64,000 nucleotides of DNA from Plasmodium brasilianum (Eukaryota > Apicomplexa > Aconoidasida > Haemosporida > Plasmodiidae), in the NCBI RefSeq assembly GCF_023973825.1, contig NC_090126.1:1156001-1220000 (forward strand), written 5' to 3'. The translations under genes were made by a program, and so were the position numbers. The notes under the pieces were generated by a model. It did no database searches, was not told where the DNA came from, and was given only the letters and a program-made list of their open reading frames with translations. Below are positions 23,908-36,616 of the stretch, one piece after another. Position 1 is the first letter of the stretch. Each line of letters begins with the position of its first letter.

Positions 23908-24164
23908 TATAACTCCTTATTATTATTTTTTCCCTTAAGCAGATTGGGGTTAAAGTGACGGGTCGACGTGAAACTCCAAATGGACAAGCCTGTTTAGCTA
24001 AATGTTCCTCTTCAAAAAAAAAAAAAAAAAATAATATAACAACTTTTATTTTGCTTCCGTGAATGGGTGTGTACGTTCTAGAAGAAGTATATCCTCCTTT
24101 GCTTGATCTCTTGTTACTCTGGGCCCACAAAGTATCACATGCGCACACACGCGCATACGAACAC

Positions 24165-24450
24165 ATACAGACATACATGCACATACAGACATGCATGCAC
24201 ATACATACATGCACATACATACATGCTCATACATGCATGCACATACATACATGCCCATACATACATGCTCATACATACATACATGTTCATACATACATAC
24301 ATGCTCATACATACATACATGCTCATACATACATACATGCTCATACATACATACATGCTCATACATACATACATGCTCATACATACATACATGCTCATAC
24401 ATACATACATGCTCATACATACATACATGCTCATACATACATACATGCAC
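24165..24450. repeat. 18-bp array CATACATACATACATGCT
   Basis: Roughly ten clean 18-bp units (24260-24450) occur, preceded by irregular ACATACATGCA units. The open frames on both strands are repeat artefacts. Confidence 0.9.
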
Positions 24451-25468
24451 ATATGTGGATGTGTGTGTTTTTTAACAAACCCTAAAAAATGAGCGCTACT
24501 GGGAAGTATCAACAATTTTGCCCTTTCCGCATAGGGTTGAAAAAAAAAAAATAGCAAAAAAAATAGCAAGATCGAAATTCTTCTATAATTCTTCTATTGG
24601 TTCTTTCAGTCGGTACCTCTTACGCAGTGTGGATGAGATTACTAACCATTTTCACACGGCAATGGAATATTACCCGATGAAATAAAAATGGATGAGCAAA
24701 TGGCTAGCAAACAATTAACCAGATTGATAAACTAGTTGATGCAATGATAAATGAACAAGCAAACTAATAAACAGCGCTTTTGTGGAGCACAAATTAGTTT
24801 TAAGTGTATTTCTACAAATATAAGGGGCTGGGCCGTCATATGTCATATTATATTTTTCTTTTTTTGGAAATTTAGCACTTTGGTGTTATCCGGTTTTATT
24901 TACGTATTTCGTTAGTTTGAAATGTGTGTTTCACTATAATTTTTTTTTTTTTTTTCTTTTCAAGATTGAAGTTGAAACTACGCGCTTTTATTTATTTATT
25001 TTTTTTTTTTATTTTATTATTAAGCATAACTTTCTTTTTCCGCTTTGTCATTTAGCGCTTTTTCTTCTCTTTAGCTAATATTGTCGTATTTCCACAGAAA
25101 AATACTTACCATTTAAATTTTAAAAGCACATTTACAAGTACACCGCAGGTACAATAACTACATGACCGTGTGCATGTGAAGTACATGTCAATTTTAACTA
25201 TTAAACATGAGCACCGTAAAAACTTAAGAAAAGATGTAAATTCATAAACGTACTTATAAACGTACAAAGGGAAATATTTTTTTCGGGGAATTTTAAAATT
25301 ACGAATAATTAAAGAAAAATTGATGGAAAGGTGAGAAAAGAAATGGGTAAAAACATAAATGGGAAAAAAAGTGTTCAGAGTAGTCTACACGGCATTAAAA
25401 AATTTGCACCACTGAGCGTTAAGGTGTTAAAATGTTGTATACCTTTATTTTTTTTTCTTTGCTTATTC

Positions 25469-25507
<39 letters not shown>

Positions 25508-25901
25508 GTATGCTTTATACATACACTTCATGTATACAGAGGTTAATGCATACATATTCCGTGCTACAAAAATAGCACATATAAAGAGTGTTACGAATAT
25601 TCGTTCTTTTTTTCCTTCCTTTTTTTTTTCCCAGGTAATGCATAATACAAATGATTTTACGTAAATGGAGCAAGTCTACGATTGTAAAAGGTGTATATTT
25701 ATAGGAACGTATTAGCAATGAGTTACTCTTTTTTTTTTAATAAAACTTCCGCTCATATGATAATAATTTTTATGCAAAAAAAAAAAAAAATAATAATACA
25801 AAAAAACAAAATAAAACATAACAAAACAAACTGAAATACGATAAAAACGTGCGCTAATCCTTGAAGCAACGTATACATACATACATACATACGTACGTAC
25901 A

Positions 25902-25941
<40 letters not shown>

Positions 25942-26219
25942 AATAAAAGGCGACAGGCACAAAATGGTATAATCAAGTAGGAAACAATTTACAATAGTAC
26001 AGGGGGCTGCGGACAAAGAGGTATATAAATATCAAAATTGAGGGTACAGTGATTTTATGACTTTTTTTTTTTTTTTTTTTTTTTGTGTAGCCATTTTTTT
26101 TGGGTATTTATGTACCGTTCATAATTTTTCCCTCATTTTATAATATGGTCACTTTGCCGTTTTGCTACCTCTCCGCCTTATCGATTACGCCGTTTTTAAT
26201 TTATTTATTTGTTAATTTG

Positions 26220-26335
26220 TTTTTGATTTATTTTTGATTTATTCTTGATTTATTTTTGATTTATTTATTTGTTAATTTGTTTTTGATTTATTTTTGATTT
26301 ATTTTTGATTTATTTTTGATTTATTTTTTATTTAC
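26220..26335. repeat. TTTTTGATTTA array with an internal duplication
   Basis: Units of 11 bp are interrupted twice by TTTATTTGTTAATTTG, which suggests that a block of about 60 bp was duplicated. Confidence 0.8.
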
Positions 26336-27011
26336 TTTATTATTTTTTTCCCCCTAATTAAACGAAAGATGATTATAATGATGACGATGACAATAGTTGA
26401 AAGTTTGTACTCGTTTGACATGCATTGTTCCCGCCCCCTCCAACGAAGTTGCAACCCTGGTATTGAAGTGTTTTTTTAAAAGGGTTTGCTGAGCATGTTT
26501 GTGATTTCACTTTTGGGGAAGGGTGTAACCTGTACGCATATTTTATTTCATTCCATTCCTTTTTATTCTATTCCGCTATATATTGTTCTACGTAATTTTT
26601 TTGTCTGTTTGTTTTTTCCGTTTTATTGCATTCCGCTTTATTTTATTCCGGTCTGCTTCACCGTACATTTACTGCTTCTTCTCATCTTGTAACATTTATC
26701 ACGTTAGTCGTACACAGTTTTTTCTTTTTTTTTTTTTTTTTTTATTTCCCTTTTCCCCTCGTGTACTTTTACGCCAACTTGTACGTTTACTTCTACTTAA
26801 TTTGCTTTTATTTTTCATTCTCGTTTTTGTGAAATATCCTTCCTTCGAAGAAGGTTCCCCTTTTGTGGGATAGACTGTGGCCGATAGCGCGCAAAAGCGT
26901 AAGAGCTGACTTGTTCATATTTTTTTTTTTTTTTTTTTTTTGTAATATTTTTTCCCCATTTCTCGCAATTTTTATTTCTATATCTTCCATTTATCCTGCT
27001 TATAATTCTGC

Positions 27012-27166
27012 TTCTACGTCTGCTTCTAATCCTGCTTCTAATCCTGCTTCTAATCCTGCTTCTAATCCTGCTTCTAATCCTGCTTCCAATCCTGCTTCTA
27101 ATCCTGCTTCCAATCCTGCTTCTAATCCTGCTTCCAATCCTGCTTCCAATCCTGCTTCTACTTATA
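27012..27166. repeat. 12-bp array AATCCTGCTTCT upstream of MAPK1
   Basis: Thirteen or so units, with TTCC variants, occur about 80 bases before the MAPK1 start codon. One frame reads (Asn-Pro-Ala-Ser)n and stops 24 bases before that ATG. Confidence 0.9.
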
Positions 27167-27246
27167 GTTCCAATTCTACTTTATTGCTTCGCTCTGCCCA
27201 CCTGCCCCTCGCCCGCGAGTGAGGCGAATGAAGCGAAGATGCCACG

Positions 27247-29484
27247 ATGGGAAAGGAAGAAGAAAAAGAGCAGAAAGACGAGATAGACAGGAATGTGTTA
27301 AGGAAGTATGACATAATAAAAAGAATAGGGAAGGGAGCGTACGGAATAGTATTTAAAGGAAGATGTAAGAAGAATAAAAAGATTGTAGCAGTGAAAAAGA
27401 TATTTGGAGCATTTCAAAATTCAACAGATGCTCAAAGGACATATCGAGAAATCATGTTTTTGTATCAACTTAATGGACATGATAATATAATAAAATTAAT
27501 GGATGTAATGAAAGCAAAAAATGATAATGATATATATTTAGTATTTGATTATATGGAAACAGATTTACATGAAGTAATAAGAGCAGATTTATTAGAAGAA
27601 ATTCATAAAAAATATATTATATATCAGTTATTAAGGGCATTAAAATATATACATTCAGGTTTATTATTACATAGAGATATTAAACCATCAAATATATTAC
27701 TAAATGCTGAATGTCATATAAAGGTGGCAGATTTTGGATTAGCTAGAAGTATATCAACAGAAGTTAATGAAAACAAAATTCCCGTTTTAACAGATTATGT
27801 AGCTACAAGATGGTATAGAGCACCAGAGATTTTGTTAGGTAGTACTAATTATACAGAAGGTGTAGATATGTGGTCTCTAGGTTGTATTATGGCTGAACTG
27901 GCAATAGGAAAGCCATTATTTAGAGGTAATTCTACAATGAATCAATTAGAAAGAATTATAGAAATCACTGGAAAACCAAATAAAAAAGATATTGAAGATA
28001 TTAAATCCCCATTTGCCGAAACGATTATATCATCTTTCGTTAATATTAAAAAAAGAAATTTTTCAGATATATTCCATAAAGTTTCTAAAGATTCGTTAGA
28101 TCTACTCCAAAAGATGTTACAATTTAATCCTTCTAAACGTATAAGTGCAGAAAATGCACTAAAACATAAATACGTTGAGCAATTCCACTTTCTTATTGAT
28201 GAACCTGTGTGCAGGAGAATTGTTACAATTCCAGTTGATGATAGCACAAAATTTAAAGTCAATTTTTATCGAAATATTGTCTATAGTGATATCATGCGAA
28301 GGAAAAAGTGTTATGCGTATCAGCAGCCCTTAGGTAATGGTCACTCTAAAAGGGGACCTAGTCTCTTGGCCAATTCGAGGGGCAAAATGAGTCAGGCTGA
28401 ACAGGTATGCCAGGGGAAAGTAGCGCACGAAGGAAAAGAAGCAGAAGAAGCGGAAGAAGTGGAAGAAGTGGAAAAAGTGGAAGAAGTGGAAGAAGTGGAA
28501 GAAGTGGAAAAAGTGGAAGAAGTGGAAGAAGTGGAAGAAGTGGAAGAAGTGGAAGAAGTAAACGAGTCAAACAGAGCAAAAGAGGCAGAGGGGGTCGTAG
28601 TGGAAGATGCATCGGAGGAAGAGGCGGGTCAAGGAAATAAGGATATCAGAAGAGATATTTTAGGAACCTCTGTGACGACAGGTACAGCAGTAACCGCCAC
28701 TACTGCCACCAGTAGAAATAACAAATGGAGCTCGAAAAAAACGAATAACAAAATGAAATTCTCTGAATCGTCTAATGCAGTTTATTCAAAGAATTATGAA
28801 CATATGAATATGAAGAAACAAACTTATTCCCATGCAGATAAGAAATGTCATAATAAAAAGGGGTTGAAACATAAGGAAATGAAAAATATTAAAATTAGTA
28901 GTGAAAAGGAGAAAGCAGAAGCTTACTGTGATAGTTCGTTACATAAATACAATGAAATGTCTGCCCCTCAGTCGAACGAGAAATACTACTATGAGCATAA
29001 TACCATTGAAAATAAAAATAATAGAAGAGCTGACCTTTTTTATTATAAAGCTCTTAAAAGTATGAACATGGAAGGTAAGGATAGAAGAAGAACATCTATC
29101 AATAACGGTGTTGTAGGCTCGATGGCGAACAGGCAGAATTTTGATAAGCCATATGCGAAGGGGAGAATGGTGATAGAGAACGTAAACAGGGGTGTTATCA
29201 AGTGTGGAGGAAGACATGTGGACAGGAGTGGCAGTAAAAATGTGGATAAAAGTGGATGCAAAAAAAAGGATCGAAGTTATTTAGCTAACTTTAACGATAT
29301 GAATAGAAGAAAACACGAGCACCCCATTTCGCAAGATACTTCATCTAGTAAGAACAGATATAAAGTAAATTGCGAATGGGATGAAAACAAAATGAAAGAA
29401 ACGCGAAAAGGTAACTTTTGTATGACATATTATTATGATCTAACTGATGAAAAACATCAAACGAATAAAAAAAAAAGCGGGTGA
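27247..29484 (+). CDS. MAPK1: Mitogen-activated protein kinase 1 (MAP1)
   Basis: This single exon encodes 745 residues. The protein kinase domain is at about 21-312: glycine loop GKGAYG (29-34), VAVKK with Lys50, HRDIKPSN (142-149), DFGLA (Asp162), a TDY dual-phosphorylation motif (182-184) followed by VATRWYRAPE, and the CMGC insert. TxY with RAPE is diagnostic of a MAP kinase, and the long charged C-terminal extension matches Plasmodium MAP1, an ERK8/MAPK15-like atypical kinase. The tail has a Glu/Val repeat (about 397-438; EEVEEVEKVEEV) and is otherwise rich in Lys, Asn and Ser with no known domain. It phosphorylates Ser/Thr-Pro type substrates in signalling; its targets cannot be seen here. 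All key catalytic residues are present. Confidence 0.96.
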   Translation: MGKEEEKEQKDEIDRNVLRKYDIIKRIGKGAYGIVFKGRCKKNKKIVAVKKIFGAFQNSTDAQRTYREIMFLYQLNGHDNIIKLMDVMKAKNDNDIYLVFDYMETDLHEVIRADLLEEIHKKYIIYQLLRALKYIHSGLLLHRDIKPSNILLNAECHIKVADFGLARSISTEVNENKIPVLTDYVATRWYRAPEILLGSTNYTEGVDMWSLGCIMAELAIGKPLFRGNSTMNQLERIIEITGKPNKKDIEDIKSPFAETIISSFVNIKKRNFSDIFHKVSKDSLDLLQKMLQFNPSKRISAENALKHKYVEQFHFLIDEPVCRRIVTIPVDDSTKFKVNFYRNIVYSDIMRRKKCYAYQQPLGNGHSKRGPSLLANSRGKMSQAEQVCQGKVAHEGKEAEEAEEVEEVEKVEEVEEVEEVEKVEEVEEVEEVEEVEEVNESNRAKEAEGVVVEDASEEEAGQGNKDIRRDILGTSVTTGTAVTATTATSRNNKWSSKKTNNKMKFSESSNAVYSKNYEHMNMKKQTYSHADKKCHNKKGLKHKEMKNIKISSEKEKAEAYCDSSLHKYNEMSAPQSNEKYYYEHNTIENKNNRRADLFYYKALKSMNMEGKDRRRTSINNGVVGSMANRQNFDKPYAKGRMVIENVNRGVIKCGGRHVDRSGSKNVDKSGCKKKDRSYLANFNDMNRRKHEHPISQDTSSSKNRYKVNCEWDENKMKETRKGNFCMTYYYDLTDEKHQTNKKKSG
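28434..28560 (+). repeat. In-frame GAAGAAGTG array in MAPK1
   Basis: GAAGAAGTG and GAAAAAGTG units encode an acidic Glu-Glu-Val tail segment. The other forward frame (Arg-Ser-Gly) and the reverse frame (Leu-Leu-Pro) are also open, but only because of the period. Confidence 0.9.
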
Positions 29485-29490
29485 TGTAAA

Positions 29491-29535
<45 letters not shown>

Positions 29536-31237
29536 TGTAAACAGGAAGTTACTCCTTGTTTCGTGCAAAATTTTATAAAAGGAAGACATAATAATCCCAC
29601 GTAATGTTTTTATGAATTCATCGGAAAAAGGAAAATATTTTTTTTCTTATTAACATGTTCATAAAAAGTTGTGTACGGGCGAATATTTACCTAACCTATT
29701 CATGTGTGTGCAAATTGTTAGGAAACAAATGAAAAGCAATTTAGAGGCTTCTTATACGAATGGACAGCTCTTATGTGCAATTACGATTATTGTTTTATTT
29801 TACTTTTTTTTGTTAAACTTTATGCATATATGTGTACATGTACACACAAGAACGTATTTATTGGTACATGTCCATATGTTTATTCCCCATTTTGAGAAGG
29901 GAAAAAAAAAAAAAAAAAAAAAAACGAACAAAAAAGCTATGGAAAAAGCCATGACAAAATCCATAACAAAAGCTATATTTCTATGTTCCCATTTTTATAA
30001 TTAAATGTTTCATTATCTTGTATTTATTTTTGTTTTTCCCCTACAAATAAATAAGTGTATGTACATGTTTGTAAGTATACTCGCATGGGACCATTTTCAC
30101 TCGTATATACATTTATTCTTATTTGTACATAACTATTCCCTTAGTTATAAATTGAATAAAAAATCCGGAATTTCAATTTTCAATCTATCAAATTATTTTT
30201 TTCGCCTTTTATTTTGAGTATTTATTTTTTTTGAGAATAATTTTTTATTGTATCTTTTTGAAGTGCATATTATATATTATATATTATATTTTATATTTTA
30301 TATGTTATATATTATATATTATATATTATAGCAGTTGATGTACGTACCCGGTGTACGTGCTCAATAGTAGTAATTTTTAGTAACGCAGTTATGTTTATTG
30401 TATAAAGACCGTGTATTTATACCGTATACATTTAAGCAGACGTGCACATGTATTCATATGTATACACATGCGTACATATGTGTATGTACAAGTACTTACA
30501 AGTGTGCCTAATTAATATTAAGTAATTACCCTCACCCCGTCCCCTTATTATATGCTTTTTTTTTGAAAAAATTTCTGTGCAGTAGATTGTGTATTTCAGG
30601 ACTAAATGATGTTGTATAGTTGTACTCGTACACATATACATGCATATATACATGCATATATACATACATATACATACATATATACATATACATATATATA
30701 CACGCTTATATATACACATATACACGAACAGCTTTTCATAATTTTTTTTGTTCGTTTCATTATTTTGTATTTGTTACCACTTTTTTTTTTTTTTTTAAAT
30801 ACAACGCGGAAAAAAAAAATAGTCATAATTGATCATAATAATATTAACAGTATTACCAATGTTAATAATATTAACAGTGTAAATAATAAACATATAACTT
30901 GGTTTCACGTTTGAAACGTAGAGCAAAACGCCCAGCATGTATGATCCATAGTCGCCACATGATTATGCTTCCTTTATGTGTTCCATCTAAGAGATCTTCA
31001 GAATGTATTTTGTTTAGCATGATACAATACGACATGGTATGATATTGTACGGTATGATACGGTATAATACGATATGGTATGATATAATGTGATATGATAT
31101 AATTTGATATGGCATGATATGGTATGATATAATGTGATATGGTATGATATAATATGATATGATATAATACGACATGGTATGATATAATATGATATGATAT
31201 AATACGACATGGTATGATATAATATGATATAGTATAT

Positions 31238-31270
<33 letters not shown>

Positions 31271-31734
31271 CCTGTCTATAGAAGAAAGTATTGTATCTTC
31301 AATTTTTTACAAATTTTTTATATAAATCAGTTTTTATATGAAAAAAAAAAATAATATATTTTTATAAATCATTTTTACAAAAATTTTAAGAATACTACGT
31401 ATGGCATACCAAAAAGTGTAAGTTCACTTCAGGTGCAACAGTGGTGCATCCTATGCATGTACAAAATAGAAAAACCAGAACGACCGATATGTTGCTCTTA
31501 ATTTACCCCAAAAAAATGTTTTAGCAATTTTTTTTTTTTTTTCCTAATTTCCTATATTTTTCCCATTTTCCATTTTAGCACATATATCTGTTCATGCTAC
31601 GGCTCTTTTTTTTTTTTTTTTTTTTTTTTTCCTGTACACATTCCTGTTCATATTTCTATTCGCAATTTAGGCGATACGTCCATTTCCACTCCTCTAAGTC
31701 ATATTGCTACATTCGTTTTGTAGTACAAATATAA

Positions 31735-31771
<37 letters not shown>

Positions 31772-32766
31772 CGTACATATGTCTGTATGTGTGTATTTGC
31801 ACGTACGCATATGTGTATTTTTTACCGCATGAAGTGGTATCTTAATTTTTTTTTTTTTTTTTTTTCCTCCCTCACTTCTACTCCTTTTCATTGATATACG
31901 TTGTAAGCACAATGGGTACTTAGTACATTTAATGACTTTCTATTTTTTTAAATTTAGAATTTTAATTTTATTATATATATTTATATATGTATATATATGC
32001 ATAAAAAACTGGCACGTTAAACAAGTGCTTATCAATATTGTAATTAACTGAGTAAATAGTACTGCCATTTCAATATGCTGTAATAAGTAGTAAACAATAG
32101 TAATGGGTTTAATGACTTAGTAGTAAGACGATCTACACCATAGTTTGATTACACACACCTATCCTTTTGTCAAACGTATGTTATATTATATTGTAATTAT
32201 TTCATGTTTTCGAAAAATGCTACTTTTTCATATGTACATTGTATTTATAAATCGTTTTCCACCATCCAAGATATCGTGGGTGTTCATAAAAAAAATATCA
32301 GGAGTGTAAGTGTGTGATTAAAAAAAGTAGGCTGTTCTGTGGTTGGGTGGGCTGTCAGATAATGCGCATACAACAGTATGCTACATCGTTTGTCTGTATG
32401 TAAATACGTGTTTGCGTTTGTGGGTGTATGTATGTGTTCGTATATTTGTGGATGCATGTATATGTATGCATGTACAAGAACAGATATATATACTAATTTT
32501 TAGTCCCCTTCAAGTTTGATTAATTACAAACGTTTTTACTTAGTACTCGTTGCAATGTATGCAAGTGCGCGCATGTTTATATATATATGTGTGTATGTTT
32601 GTACACTTATGTACGAACACACGCACAATCATACCTACGCACATACCTACATTCTCACATATGATGTGGGTAATATTTTATGGTTACTCTTCCCGCTGCT
32701 CATTAATATTATACGGCGATAGAGAACCCTACAAAATACATAATTTATTTTTTCTGTACATTAACA
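29485..32766. other. Intergenic, 3.3 kb, no gene seen
   Basis: This is 3' flank of MAPK1 and promoter side of SRA. It contains (AT)n at 29500-29530, TATATTA repeats (30265-30330), ATACATGC-type simple repeats (30620-30700), a GATATGGTAT-type array (31020-31230), poly(T) at 31240-31270, 31606-31630 and 31847-31865, and (TA)n at 31735-31770. No conserved coding stretch was seen. Confidence 0.65.
31020..31232. repeat. ATGATATAAT / ATGGTATGAT array
   Basis: Imperfect 5- and 10-bp units (GATAT, GGTAT, ACGACATGGT) run over about 210 bases, followed directly by a 30-base poly(T). Confidence 0.85.
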
Positions 32767-35700
32767 ATGTTTTTACGCTTGAAAAAAAGAGCAACGCTGA
32801 TTCTGTTATGTTTATACTCATATATGTGTGTAGTCAACTCTGACAAAAACGTTAATATAGCTAATATACTGACTGGCTCTTTGTCAAGTGGTTTGAATAG
32901 CGGTTTGAATAGCGGTTTGAATAGTGGCTTGTCTAACGCTCTTCCTCACAGTAGCACAACAAATGCTTTATTAGGGGGTGCTAGCACCGGAGAGGGAGCA
33001 AATATGCACACGTGCAAGTCTGCTGGCTGTTCATCTTATAAGGATATCATAAAGAATACATCTAGTGATGATTGTTTACATGGTTTTATATGCAAAAGTT
33101 GTAGTAAATCACATGCAAAAAACCCTAATATATGCTTCTATTCTTCTTTAGATGGATATGAAAATTTATATGAGGCGTTATTAGAAGACTTCAGTCCTAC
33201 TCCATACGATACGTTTAAAGTTCCATTAGACAAATCAAGTAAAGACATAAAGAACAAAATGGACCGAAAGAACAAAAAGAAGGAGCTATATGATAAGGGG
33301 GATAACAATAATAACAGCAATAATAAAACTAATGGTAATGGTAAGAATGAAGGGGAAGGGACAAAGGATGAAGGAAATATAGAAAAGAATAGAGAAAGAA
33401 CGAAAAAAAATGTAAAGGATAAAAATGGAAGTACTAAGAATGAAGAAGAAGGAGATGAAGACAGAGAAGTGGAAGAGGATGAAGAGGATGAGGAGGACGA
33501 GAGGGCAATGAAGGGTAAAGAAAAAAAAGAGGGAATAGGATCAAAAGATAGTAACACAAAAAAGAGTAGTAACAACAGTGAGTCAAAGGAAGATGAGATA
33601 GAAGCTTTTTTAGAAAAATCTGCAAAAACTCGAGAAAATAATTCAGAAATGCATGAGTTGATAAAAGGGGGAAAAGAAAATAAAAAATATTTTTATGACT
33701 ATAAGTATAAGAATAAGAACAGATATTATTCTGAACCGTACATGCGATATAAAATGCAACATCCTCTTATCGAACATAGAGTTAAAGAAGAGAATGTCCA
33801 TTACTCCTTCTTAGGGGGGGAGGAAAAAGATAAAGGAAAAGACAAGAAAAAAGGGAAGGAAAAGGTAGTATATAAACGATTAAAAATTAATATTAATAAG
33901 CATGAAGAATACCTTAAAAGCAAGCTAAGCAAATGCCATATCTCGGAGGAAGGTATATCATCCATATATATAAAAGTGCTTCTTCAAATTGTTAATAATA
34001 AGAATGAAATATACACAGATGTTAATAGGAGGAGTATTGTAACTAGTGGTGGATATGCAAAAGAAAATGATACAGAGGAAGGGACGAATGAACACAGTAA
34101 GTCAAATGATAATGAAGAGGAAGATATGGATGACAATGATGATGAAGAAGAGAATGGAAATAATAAATTAAAAAAAGGTGGGAAGAAAAGAAATGGAGAT
34201 GGTGATGAAGAGGAAGAAGAGGAAGATGATGACGATAATGAGAATAAACAGAATAGAAATGATTCGGAAAAAAATAATAATTTATCTAAAATGAATAATT
34301 TATCGGCAAATGTTAACATTAATAACAATCCCCATCTGAATAGGTATGCATATATAGAGGTACAAAATTTTAAGCAAAGTGAGGTATCACACAGTTATGA
34401 TATAAATAGGGAAAACTCAACTTATGAAAAACGTCCCAATAACATACGAAAATGGAAAGTACATAACACAATGGACACTACTTTAGAACTAGATAATGAT
34501 ATAAGTAGAAAAAAGATACAGACATATAATTCACATGTAATTAACTACTTAATTAATGGGAGTTCAAAAAATAAGGATGTAAAGGAACATACTATTATGA
34601 AGGAGAAACCTACCACACACGTAAATCTTCCAGATGATTTGAAATATACTTTTTATCAGTACAAAATGAGGGATGATATGGATGGAGATTCGATGGGAAA
34701 TTATTACAAGTCTAGGAATGGGTTCTTTAAATCGATATTTAGCAAAGTATTCAAAAGAAAAAAGTCTGAAGAAGATGGTGAAGAAGATCAAGAAGAAGAG
34801 AAGGAAAAAAAGGAAAAAAAAAAAAAAAAAAAATGGAACTTTCCATGGACTAGAAAAAAAAAAAATGGGGAAAATAAAAGTGAGCAGGACGAGTCTGACG
34901 ATGAGTCAGACGAAGAAGAAAATAGCAATTCTGATAGAAAAGGAAGCGGTAGTAGAAAACGAAGTGAAGATGATGAAGACGATGGTACTAGTAGTAATCA
35001 TACTGGTAGTAGAGGTCATGGAAGAGGTAGCCGTGGAGGTGATAATGATGAGGACGATGAGGATGGGGACGAGTCCATGAGCAATGGAAGTATCATAGGG
35101 AGCAAAGGAAAAAAAAGCAATGATAAGAATAATAGTAGGAACAGGAAGAAAAAGGATAGATTTAAAAAAATTAAAACAAAAATGAAGGATCTGTTCGTCC
35201 GAGTTAAAAAAAATGTTATACCAGAGAAACAGAAATTACATATTGAAGCTTTTTTTAACAGTATCATTGTTAAAACATGCAAAGATTCTCTAAAATGGGA
35301 TGGAAAGATGTTTAAAAAACAATCTCTTGTAGAAATGACTCTGAAAATACCCGTTAAAATGAAATATATAGCAGACAAGCCTTTAAATTTTTTTAGATCA
35401 GGTTATGAGGTTATCTTGACATGCCGTAATTGTACCCAGATTTTGTTTAACTCATGCGTTCAGGTAGGTTTCATTCATTAAAAAAAAAAAAAAAAAAAAA
35501 AGGGGTTGGAAAGGCTCTTCGAATGAAGCACATTACAAAACAATCGCTTCATATACAGTCATATGTGAAGCATAAGTAAAGTAGAAGTTACGTAAAAGTA
35601 GCGTATACGTAAAGCATGAGTGATGTATAAACGCACAGTATGAATGGCACGTAATTACTACAGCATAATGCAGCACAATACACACAACATGGTACATTGT

Positions 35701-36040
35701 TTTTCCCTTACAGGTGTACTGCACGAAGAGAATGACGATCAAAGATACAAAAAATGATGGAACAAATGCAAGCGCAGATTTACATTCAGATATACACTCA
35801 GCGGAAAATGGAGCGGCCCACTCGACCTTGGGGGGAGTGACCTCAAATGTTGTTGCTGCTTCTGCAGGTTTATATGCAATGGGCATACCCGATTTTGCCC
35901 CCTTACCAACTTACGACTACAAGATGCAGTTATTCCCTGGCAATATAAATACATCAACAGATTATTATAACAGTGATATAAACATATATGCAAAATTTTC
36001 TGTTCTTTTTATGATCGCTTTAATGACATTATTAATGTAG
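32767..36040 (+). CDS. SRA: Surface-related antigen SRA, GPI-anchor type, 2 exons
   Basis: Exon 1 is 32767-35463 and exon 2 is 35714-36040, with a phase 0 GT-AG intron, giving 1007 residues. It begins with a signal peptide (hydrophobic core LILLCLYSYMCVV, cleavage near residue 25) and ends with a hydrophobic tail (FSVLFMIALMTLLM) behind a small-residue region, the arrangement of a GPI-anchored protein. Between them are an SGLN repeat (about 38-52), a Cys-containing N-terminal domain (about 78-125; CLHGFICKSCSK), long Lys/Glu/Asp/Asn low-complexity blocks, and a Cys-containing C-terminal region (CKDSL.., CRNCTQILFNSCVQV, C) at about 838-905. The syntenic P. falciparum gene next to MAP1 is named SRA and has been described on merozoite surfaces. 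Name from position and layout; surface role from that literature as I recall it. Confidence 0.8.
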
Positions 36041-36245
36041 TGAGTGTTTCAAATACTGCAATATACTGGTTAATAAAAACTAGAAAAAATAAACCACCAT
36101 GTATCATCTTACCCCTTTTGCAAATGAACGAGCATTACTTCTCTTCGTACACAGCTAATTGGGGTGAATGGCATATATATATATATGTGCTTATGTATGT
36201 ATGTACATATGCACGTATATATGTACGTGTATACATCAATGGTAC

Positions 36246-36555
36246 TCACACATTAATGCAGCATTTCAAAAAGTTTTTCCCCTTCATCATTTGCTTCTGC
36301 ATGTAGCGGAATTTCCTCTTGGTTGTCAAAACATTCTCCTGTGAATCGCAGTCCTATAGAGATGAACAGAAAAAAAAAAAAAAGAAAAAAAAATTATAGC
36401 AGTCATAAGCATGCGTATAGATGCGTGTATTGGCAGATACTTATAGAAGCGTGTGTATGGAAGAGTACGAATAGACACATATACATGTGTGCGCATCACG
36501 GAGCAGGTAAATTTCCCCCCATTTGAAGTCCGCAAGGGGGGGGTTGCACATAAAG

Positions 36556-36616
<61 letters not shown>

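Larger units (their letters stand above)
23908..27246. other. Long divergent intergenic region
   Basis: This 3.3 kb region between SCS-beta (-) and MAPK1 (+) must hold two promoters. It contains an 18-bp array (24165-24450), poly(T) runs at about 25468-25505 and 26061-26084, (AT)n at 25900-25940, a TTTTTGATTTA array (26220-26335) and a 12-bp array just before MAPK1. I found no convincing exon. Confidence 0.65.

Noticed and set aside
24046..24569. Four overlapping repeat ORFs of 94-144 residues
   Set aside because: They are caused by the 18-bp array whose period is a multiple of 3; no non-repeat coding context.
33138..33575. Ser/Leu-rich ORF antisense to SRA
   Set aside because: It is the complement of the Glu/Lys/Asp low-complexity coding sequence.
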